Part shown: positions 1-4,107 of the stretch, piece by piece | Numbering within the stretch: position 1 is the first letter of the stretch | Layout of the letters: every line of letters starts with the position of its first letter | The notes under the pieces: generated by a model | Told to the model about the DNA's origin: nothing | What the model saw: the letters and a program-made list of their open reading frames with translations, nothing else | Database searches by the model: none | NCBI GenBank assembly: GCA_021841725.1 | Contig: JAKCEC010000094.1 | Span: forward strand, 1 to 5,734 | Direction of reading: 5' to 3' | From: Actinomycetes bacterium | GTDB lineage: Bacteria > Actinomycetota > Acidimicrobiia > Acidimicrobiales > RAAP-2 | DNA: 5,734 nucleotides | Position numbers and translations under genes: made by a program

Positions 1-1350
1 TTGGTGTCGCACGACGGAGGCGAAACTCGGGGTGAGCATGTCGCGCGGCTCGAGCTCGTCGAGGGAGACCTGCTGGCGGGCCAGCCAGTCGCCGTAGGGC
101 GACTGCGCGGCGAGACCGGCCTTGAGCTCCTCGTCGTCGATGATGCGACCCTGCTCGACGTCCACCAGGAATACGCGCCCGGGCTGGAGTCGTCCCTTGC
201 GTTCGATATTGGCGGGGTCGATCGGCAGGACACCGACCTCGGAGGCGAAGATGACGCGCCGGTCCTTGGTGACCCAGTAGCGCGCGGGGCGCAGACCGTT
301 GCGGTCGAGTACGGCGCCCACCACCTTGCCGTCACAGAAGGTCACCGAGGCCGGCCCGTCCCACGGTTCCATCAGGGCCGCGTGGTAGCGGTAGAAGTCA
401 CGCCGTGATGGGTCCATGGCCGTCGAACGCTCCCACGCCTCGGGGATCATCATCAAGATGGCGTGGGGCAACGAACGGCCCGACTGCACGAGCAGTTCGA
501 CGACTTCGTCGAAACTGGCCGAGTCGCTCATGTCGGGCGTGATGATGGGGGTCAGGTCCGCGACCGGCACCGGCAAGTGGTCGCTCGAGAGGGTCGTCTC
601 GCGCGCCGTCATCCAGTTGCGGTTCCCGCGTACCGTGTTGATCTCGCCGTTGTGGGCGATGTAGCGGAAGGGTTGGGCGAGGTCCCACCGGGGCATCACG
701 TTGGTCGAGAAGCGACTGTGCACCACGGCGATGGCCGAGGTGAGGCGCTCGTCGCGCAGGTCCGAGAAGTACGAGCGTAACTGGGGCGAGGAGAGCATCC
801 CCTTGTAGATCAGCACGTGGGGTGAGCACGAGGCCGCGTAGACCTCGAGCTCGTGTTCGGTGACCTTGCGCGCGGCGTACATCGACCTCTCCAGGTTCGC
901 GGCCCCGTCGCGCGCGACGAGTTGCTGCACGAACAGTGGTTCGCTGGCCGCCGAGGTGGGGCCCAGGATGCTCGAGGAGACGGGCACGTCACGCCACGCG
1001 AGCGTGACGAGTCCGTGTCGGGCGAATCGATCGGCGATGGCCGAGGTGGCCCGGTCGCGTTCGAGGTGGCGAGGGATCATCCAGAAGCCGACCCCGTAGT
1101 CGCCGGACGCGGGCACCACGTCGCCGAAGACGGCGCGGATGAACGAGTCGGGCATCTGCACCAAGATGCCGGCCCCGTCGCCCGAGTCGGCGTCGGCACC
1201 GGTGGCGCCGCGGTGTTCGAGGTTCTCGAGGATCGTCAGGGCGTCACTCACCGTGGCGTGCGACGCACGGGCGGTCAAATCCGCGATCATGCCCACGCCG
1301 CAGGCGTCGTGTTCGAAAGCGGGGTCGTAAAGAGAGGGGGTCTTTGTCAT
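1..1350 (-). CDS. gltB: Glutamate synthase large (alpha) subunit, N-terminal part (glutamine amidotransferase domain), cut by left edge
   Basis: The large subunit of NADPH-dependent glutamate synthase (GOGAT) takes the amide nitrogen of glutamine and passes ammonia to 2-oxoglutarate; it works in the cytoplasm with the small subunit GltD. Reading the minus strand from the ATG at 1350 gives 450 codons without a stop up to the window edge, about 30% of the usual 1,500 residues. The visible part is the class II (Ntn) glutaminase domain. EHDACGVG puts the catalytic cysteine at residue 17, so a 16-residue propeptide would be removed to make Cys the N-terminus. Further family motifs are EHRGATGADADSGDGAG (45-61), HSRFSTN (211-217), HNGEINTVRGN (233-243), YHAALMEPWDGPAS (322-335) and RNGLRPARYWVT (350-361). 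The start is supported by AGGTGA five bases upstream. The FMN/Fe-S synthase and GXGXG domains, and any gltD, would lie left of the window. It is divergent from thiO. The identification is secure; the gene looks intact as far as seen. Confidence 0.96.
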   Translation of the reverse strand, partial: MTKTPSLYDPAFEHDACGVGMIADLTARASHATVSDALTILENLEHRGATGADADSGDGAGILVQMPDSFIRAVFGDVVPASGDYGVGFWMIPRHLERDRATSAIADRFARHGLVTLAWRDVPVSSSILGPTSAASEPLFVQQLVARDGAANLERSMYAARKVTEHELEVYAASCSPHVLIYKGMLSSPQLRSYFSDLRDERLTSAIAVVHSRFSTNVMPRWDLAQPFRYIAHNGEINTVRGNRNWMTARETTLSSDHLPVPVADLTPIITPDMSDSASFDEVVELLVQSGRSLPHAILMMIPEAWERSTAMDPSRRDFYRYHAALMEPWDGPASVTFCDGKVVGAVLDRNGLRPARYWVTKDRRVIFASEVGVLPIDPANIERKGRLQPGRVFLVDVEQGRIIDDEELKAGLAAQSPYGDWLARQQVSLDELEPRDMLTPSFASVVRHQ

Positions 1351-1355
1351 GGGCG

Positions 1356-1393
1356 TCACCTTCCGGGGCAACGCTGACCCGAGGAACAGTATA
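1356..1393 (-). promoter_or_regulatory. Candidate gltB promoter -10 and ribosome binding site
   Basis: On the minus strand, TATACT (1393-1388) is a near-consensus -10 hexamer in otherwise GC-rich DNA, 37 bases before the gltB ATG. At 17-18 bp upstream only a poor -35 match (TTCGCC, 1417-1412) is seen. AGGTGA (1361-1356), within GGAAGGTGA, fits the 3' end of 16S rRNA with 5 bases to the ATG. The ribosome site is convincing; the promoter is an inference from the hexamer alone. Confidence 0.5.
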
Positions 1394-1421
1394 GCGGCGG
1401 CGTTGCGCACGGGCGAAGTCG

Positions 1422-1433
1422 TACGCTGGACTG
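1422..1433 (+). promoter_or_regulatory. Candidate -10 for thiO, probably a leaderless transcript
   Basis: TACGCT (1422-1427) fits the TANNNT -10 pattern and is followed by only six bases before the thiO ATG at 1434. No Shine-Dalgarno sequence of normal strength lies in between. This spacing is the usual arrangement for leaderless mRNAs in Actinobacteria, where transcription starts at or next to the A of the start codon. No -35 match was seen at normal distance. This is inferred from sequence only. Confidence 0.4.
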
Positions 1434-2510
1434 ATGAGCTCTCCCCCACACAACGTCGTCGTCGTCGGCGGAGGGATCGTGGGTCTGACCGTGGCGTGGC
1501 GCCTGGCGCGCAGCGGGTATCACGTGACGGTGTGCGACCCCACCCCGGGTCGGGGTGCGACCTGGGCGGCGGCGGGCATGATCGCGCCGCACGCCGAAGT
1601 TGCGCCCGGTGAGCGCGCCAACTTCGAATTGCAGCGTCAAGCCCTCACGGCCTGGCAGCTGCTCAACGACGAGATGTTCGAGGTGCTCGAGCGACGCATC
1701 CACATCGGCGTGAACGGCACGATGCTCGCCGGATGGGACGCGAGCGACCGGCGCCTCGTCGACCAGTTCCGTCACGTGGCCACCGACTTCGGGGTTACTT
1801 CCGCGGTGGTGCGTCGTGAGTCGCACCCCGAACTCTTCGCGGGCCTCTCGGACCGCCTCTCGAGCGGTCTGCTGCTCGACGGTGACGCCTGGCTCGATCC
1901 GGACGAAGCGGTCGGCGCGCTGCTCCAGGGGCTGACCGCGCTCGGGGTCGACTTCCTCGCGGCGCGGGTGGAGGAGATCGACGCCGACGCGACGCACGTG
2001 CGGGTGCACTACGACGAGGGAACCCTCTCGGCGCAGGCGGGGATCCTCGCGACCGGTGCCGCCGGTCTGCCGCGCGGGGCGACGCCCACGGGCCAGCACG
2101 CGGTGCGTCCGGTCCGGGGAATGACGGTACGCGTCGACGGCATCGACCGCGCCGACGCGCCGATGCTGCGCTGTCTGGTGCGCGGACGCCCGTTCTACAT
2201 GGTCTCTCGACCGGGCGGTTACTGCGTCATCGGCGCCTCGAGTGAGGAACGGTCGGGGCCGCTCATCGAGGTGGGCGAACTCCAGCGGCTCTTGCGCGAC
2301 GGCCTCGACGTGGTACCCGAACTCGAGACGTCGTCGCTGATCGAGACCCGAGTCGGACTACGGCCCGCGTCGACGAATCTCGAACCCTTCTTCGAGGAGT
2401 GGCCCGAGCGCCGTTGGGCGTGGTCCTCGGGTCACTTCCGCCACGGCGTCACCCTCGCGCCCCTGAGCTCGCGCGCCGCGGTCGACTTCGTGCGTCGGGT
2501 GACGTCGTGA
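1434..2510 (+). CDS. thiO: Glycine oxidase ThiO (FAD-dependent, thiamine thiazole synthesis)
   Basis: ThiO is a cytoplasmic flavoprotein of the D-amino-acid oxidase family. It oxidises glycine with oxygen to the imine (dehydroglycine), which ThiG uses with ThiS-thiocarboxylate and deoxyxylulose phosphate to build the thiazole ring of thiamine. The 358-residue product matches the usual length of about 360-370. The dinucleotide-binding fold is at the N-terminus: VVVVGGGIVGL (8-18), followed by the flavin-contacting ATWAAAGMIAP (42-52). RPVRGM (225-230), YMVSRPGGYCVIGASSE (255-271), VGLRP (307-311, with Arg310 the likely carboxylate-binding arginine by analogy with the Bacillus enzyme) and GHFRHGVTLAPL (333-344) follow in family order. 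The Pro-x-Ile-Gly stretch usual before the last motif is replaced by EPFFEEWPERRWAW (317-330), an unusual acidic/aromatic segment. The ATG at 1434 begins seven residues before the first beta strand, which suits the family. It overlaps thiS by 4 bp, so the two are co-translated, and this supports thiazole synthesis over a generic amino acid oxidase. Confidence 0.92.
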   Translation: MSSPPHNVVVVGGGIVGLTVAWRLARSGYHVTVCDPTPGRGATWAAAGMIAPHAEVAPGERANFELQRQALTAWQLLNDEMFEVLERRIHIGVNGTMLAGWDASDRRLVDQFRHVATDFGVTSAVVRRESHPELFAGLSDRLSSGLLLDGDAWLDPDEAVGALLQGLTALGVDFLAARVEEIDADATHVRVHYDEGTLSAQAGILATGAAGLPRGATPTGQHAVRPVRGMTVRVDGIDRADAPMLRCLVRGRPFYMVSRPGGYCVIGASSEERSGPLIEVGELQRLLRDGLDVVPELETSSLIETRVGLRPASTNLEPFFEEWPERRWAWSSGHFRHGVTLAPLSSRAAVDFVRRVTS

Positions 2511-2701
2511 TCGTCAACGGCGTCGAGCACGACGCGACGACGGCGCGGCCCCTGAGGGAGGTCTTGGACCGGTGGGTGGTCGCACCGCGGGGTGTGGCCG
2601 TCGCCATCAACGGCGAGGTCGTGCGACGGTCCCAGTGGGACGTGACCATCGTGCAGCCGACCGACGTGGTGGAGATCGTCACCGCCGTGGCCGGCGGCTG
2701 A
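2507..2701 (+). CDS. thiS: Sulfur-carrier protein ThiS
   Basis: ThiS is a small ubiquitin-fold protein. Its C-terminal Gly-Gly is adenylated and converted to a thiocarboxylate (by ThiF or a MoeB-like enzyme and a sulfur donor), and ThiG takes the sulfur for the thiazole of thiamine. The product is 64 residues, normal for the family. It opens with the beta strand MIVNGVEHD, has VAVAINGEVVRRSQW in the middle (30-44) and ends VEIVTAVAGG, the diagnostic tail with terminal GG immediately before the TGA. The open frame extends further upstream inside thiO, but the GTG at 2507 is chosen for three reasons: it gives a family-like N-terminus, it makes a GTGA overlap with the thiO stop, and it has GGGTGA four bases upstream (2497-2502). 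Coupled translation with thiO is likely. No thiG follows, which is unusual for this gene pair. Confidence 0.93.
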   Translation: MIVNGVEHDATTARPLREVLDRWVVAPRGVAVAINGEVVRRSQWDVTIVQPTDVVEIVTAVAGG

Positions 2702-2711
2702 CGCGCACCGG

Positions 2712-2748
2712 CGGTCCGGGGCCCGTAGGGCCAGCGGCTAACATTGGT
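2712..2748 (+). promoter_or_regulatory. Candidate promoter of tRNA-Pro
   Basis: TAACAT (2739-2744) fits a -10 hexamer and stands ten bases before the mature tRNA 5' end, where a tRNA promoter would be expected. Upstream, CGGTCCG (2712-2718) occupies the -35 zone but does not resemble TTGACA. The same two blocks recur at nearly the same spacing before the ene-reductase gene (2906-2940), which is the main reason to take them seriously. The tRNA could also be read through from thiS. Confidence 0.35.
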
Positions 2749-2754
2749 TCTTCG

Positions 2755-2833
2755 CGGGCTGTGGCTTAGTTTGGTCTAGAGCGCTCGGCTGGGGGCCGAG
2801 AGATCGGGAGTTCAAATCTCCCCAGCCCGACCA
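2755..2833 (+). tRNA. tRNA-Pro, anticodon GGG, CCA encoded
   Basis: A complete cloverleaf can be folded by hand. The acceptor stem CGGGCTG (2755-2761) pairs fully with CAGCCCG (2823-2829), then discriminator A and encoded CCA (2831-2833). The D stem GCTT/GAGC (2764-2767, 2779-2782) has one G-U pair, and its loop contains GG. The anticodon stem CTCGG/CCGAG (2784-2788, 2796-2800) encloses the loop CTGGGGG, giving anticodon GGG at 2791-2793, which reads proline codons CCC and CCU. The T stem GGGAG/CTCCC encloses TTCAAAT. The variable loop is five bases. The unpaired-looking C1-G72 end is in fact a normal pair and typical of bacterial tRNA-Pro. The gene sits between thiS and the ene-reductase on the same strand. 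Confidence 0.97.
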
Positions 2834-2859
2834 CGGTGGTCCCGGGGGACAACGCGCGA

Positions 2860-2882
2860 CGGCGCCGTTCGCCGCGGCGCCG
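2860..2882 (+). repeat. GC-only inverted repeat downstream of tRNA-Pro (possible terminator)
   Basis: CGGCGCCG occurs at 2860-2867 and again at 2875-2882 with seven bases (TTCGCCG) between. Because the octamer is its own reverse complement, the copies form both a direct and an inverted repeat and can fold as an 8-bp all-GC hairpin. It begins 27 bases after the tRNA CCA and could help end the tRNA transcript, but no T-tract follows, so the terminator role is uncertain. Confidence 0.35.
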
Positions 2883-2903
2883 CCGTGACGCGGGTGAAAG
2901 AAA

Positions 2904-2914
2904 GTCGGTCCGAC
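2904..2914. promoter_or_regulatory. Operator-like palindrome at the ene-reductase promoter
   Basis: GTCGG-T-CCGAC is a perfect 5+1+5 palindrome. Its right arm overlaps the region where the -35 element would lie for the candidate -10 at 2932. Genes of YqjM-type ene-reductases are often controlled by repressors that sense electrophiles or oxidants, so a repressor site here is plausible, but no regulator gene is visible and a short GC palindrome can occur by chance. Confidence 0.25.
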
Positions 2915-2931
2915 GGGCGACGCCGCGCGTC

Positions 2932-2937
2932 TACATT
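2932..2937 (+). promoter_or_regulatory. Candidate -10 element of the ene-reductase gene
   Basis: TACATT fits TANNNT and lies 25 bases before the chosen GTG start at 2963, leaving room for a short leader with the ribosome site. A weak -35 (CCGACG, 2910-2915, with the GAC core) is 16 bp upstream. The upstream alternative start at 2885 would lie before this promoter, which argues against that start. Confidence 0.4.
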
Positions 2938-2950
2938 GGTCGCGTCAGTT

Positions 2951-2957
2951 GAAAGGA
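2951..2957 (+). promoter_or_regulatory. Ribosome binding site deciding the ene-reductase start
   Basis: GAAAGGA is a good Shine-Dalgarno sequence with five bases to the GTG at 2963. It decides between this start and the longer in-frame GTG at 2885, which has no comparable site. Confidence 0.7.
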
Positions 2958-2962
2958 CCCCG

Positions 2963-4039
2963 GTGACTCAACTCTTCAGCCCCTTGACCCTGCGCGCGAC
3001 GACGTTCGCCAATCGCGCGTGGGTGAGTCCGATGTGTCAGTACTCGGCCGAGAACGGTGTGGTGGGGTCGTGGCACCTCGTGCACCTGGGAAGTTTTGCG
3101 ACGGGCAGCGCGGGCCTGATCATGGCCGAGGCCACGGCGGTTCACCCCGACGGACGGATCTCCATCGCGTGCCCGGGACTCTGGAACGACGAACAGGTGG
3201 CGGCCTGGCGGCCGATCACCGATTTCATCCACGGCCAATCCGCGAAGGTCGGCATCCAATTGGCGCACGCGGGGCGCAAGGCCTCGACGATGCGCCCCTG
3301 GGACGATCACCCGATCGCGCGCGCCGACGAGGGCGGGTGGGAGGCCGTGGCGCCGAGTGCGGTGCCCTTCGAGGGCTACCCCGTCCCGCGCGCGTTGCGC
3401 CTCGAGGAGATCGACGCGCTGGTGCAAGACTTCGCCGACGCCGCCGCGCGAGCGCGACGCGCCGGCTTCGACGTCCTGGAGATCCACGCGGCCCACGGCT
3501 ACCTGCTGCACCAGTTCTTGTCACCCCTCTCCAATCACCGCGAGGACGACTACGGCGGGTCGCTGGAGAACCGATCGCGGTTCTTGTTACGCGTGGTGGC
3601 GGCGGTGCGCGCGCGGGTGGGTGAGGACGTTCCCCTGTTCGTGCGGATCTCGGCGAGTGACTACACGCCGGGCGGCTGGGATATCGAGGAGTCCGTGGCG
3701 TTGGCCGTGGCCCTCAAGGGGGCCGGCGTCGATTTGATCGACGTCTCCTCGGGCGGCAACGTGGCCAGCGCGACCATCCCGCTGGGGCCGGGCTACCAGG
3801 TGCACTTCGCGGCCGCCATCAGAGACCAGGCCGACCTCCCCACCGCGACGGTGGGCCTCATCACCGACCCGGTCCAGGCCGAGCAGATCCTCACGGAGGG
3901 TTCCGCGGACGCGGTGCTACTGGCGCGGGCGTTCCTGCGTAATCCGCGCTGGGCGTTGGCCGCCGCCGAGGCCCTCGACGAAGTCATCGCGTGGCCCGTG
4001 CAGTTCGAGCGCGCGCGCACGGTGCGGCGCAGTTCCTAA
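2963..4039 (+). CDS. Old Yellow Enzyme family NAD(P)H:flavin oxidoreductase / ene-reductase (YqjM/NamA-XenA class)
   Basis: This is an FMN-binding TIM-barrel enzyme of the cytoplasm that reduces activated C=C bonds (enals, enones, nitro compounds) with NAD(P)H; the natural substrate is generally unknown. From the GTG at 2963 the product is 358 residues, against 338 in Bacillus YqjM and about 360 in Pseudomonas XenA. SPMCQYSA (22-29) holds Cys25 and Tyr27, the redox-tuning cysteine and active-site tyrosine that mark this class. QLAHAGRKA (99-107) is the flavin-contacting strand. IHAAHGYLLHQFLSPLSNHREDDYGGSLENR contains the substrate-binding His175 and His178 and Tyr180. VRIS (227-230), GLI (298-300) and LLARAFLRNPRW (319-330) complete the FMN phosphate site. 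PVQFER (345-350) keeps the arginine that in YqjM reaches into the neighbouring subunit, but eight further residues follow. An in-frame GTG at 2885 would add 26 Arg/Ser-rich residues foreign to the family and lies upstream of the likely promoter, so it was rejected. It is probably transcribed alone and ends at a strong hairpin. Confidence 0.93.
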   Translation: MTQLFSPLTLRATTFANRAWVSPMCQYSAENGVVGSWHLVHLGSFATGSAGLIMAEATAVHPDGRISIACPGLWNDEQVAAWRPITDFIHGQSAKVGIQLAHAGRKASTMRPWDDHPIARADEGGWEAVAPSAVPFEGYPVPRALRLEEIDALVQDFADAAARARRAGFDVLEIHAAHGYLLHQFLSPLSNHREDDYGGSLENRSRFLLRVVAAVRARVGEDVPLFVRISASDYTPGGWDIEESVALAVALKGAGVDLIDVSSGGNVASATIPLGPGYQVHFAAAIRDQADLPTATVGLITDPVQAEQILTEGSADAVLLARAFLRNPRWALAAAEALDEVIAWPVQFERARTVRRSS

Positions 4040-4041
4040 TG

Positions 4042-4081
4042 CGTCCTGCGCCGCCGGAATAATCTCCGGCGGCGCAGGACG
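4042..4081. terminator. Perfect 17-bp hairpin between convergent genes, probable bidirectional terminator
   Basis: The arms 4042-4058 and 4065-4081 are perfect reverse complements over 17 bp, around the loop ATAATC. The hairpin starts two bases after the ene-reductase stop and lies 24 bases beyond the acs stop on the other strand. Neither strand has a T-tract after the stem, so it is not a classical intrinsic terminator; such T-less hairpins are commonly reported downstream of actinobacterial genes. The position between two convergent genes supports a shared termination or 3'-end protection role. Confidence 0.75.
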
Positions 4082-4090
4082 AGGACGAGG

Positions 4091-4107
4091 AGGACCGCGG
4101 GGGTCCT
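4091..4107. repeat. Second short inverted repeat, overlapping the acs stop codon
   Basis: AGGACC (4091-4096) and GGTCCT (4102-4107) pair perfectly over 6 bp around GCGGG. The right arm covers two of three bases of the acs TAG stop (4106-4108). On the acs transcript this would be the first of two successive hairpins before the 17-bp one, separated by a pyrimidine-rich stretch. A role is unproven. Confidence 0.35.

Noticed and set aside
1447..1475. GTC/GTCG repeat at the start of thiO as a slippage-type tract
   Set aside because: It simply encodes the VVVV strand before the GGG of the dinucleotide-binding fold; the repeat is short and imperfect.
1356..2099. Long open frame of 247 codons on the minus strand opposite thiO
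   Set aside because: It is a shadow frame of GC-rich coding DNA: Arg/His-rich composition without domain features, and the plus strand is clearly thiO.
2399..2506. Upstream extension of thiS inside thiO
   Set aside because: The extended frame encodes no ThiS-like sequence; the GTG at 2507 gives the normal 64-residue protein with a 4-bp stop/start overlap.
2720..2732. Small hairpin GGCCC-GTA-GGGCC between thiS and the tRNA, as a thiS terminator
   Set aside because: The stem is only 5 bp with a 3-base loop and no T-tract, in very GC-rich DNA where such repeats arise by chance; it also lies inside the candidate tRNA promoter.
2755..2833. tRNA gene as an attachment site of an integrated element
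   Set aside because: No second copy of the tRNA 3' end, no integrase and no change in base composition is visible on either side within the window.
2885..2962. Longer N-terminus for the ene-reductase starting at GTG 2885
   Set aside because: The extra 26 residues are Arg/Ser-rich and unlike the family, the codons overlap the candidate promoter and palindrome, and a good ribosome site stands before GTG 2963.
2945..3624. Several long overlapping open frames on both strands within the ene-reductase gene
   Set aside because: Composition is biased to Arg, Pro, Ala and Gly, with no recognisable motifs; the third-position GC bias belongs to the ene-reductase frame.
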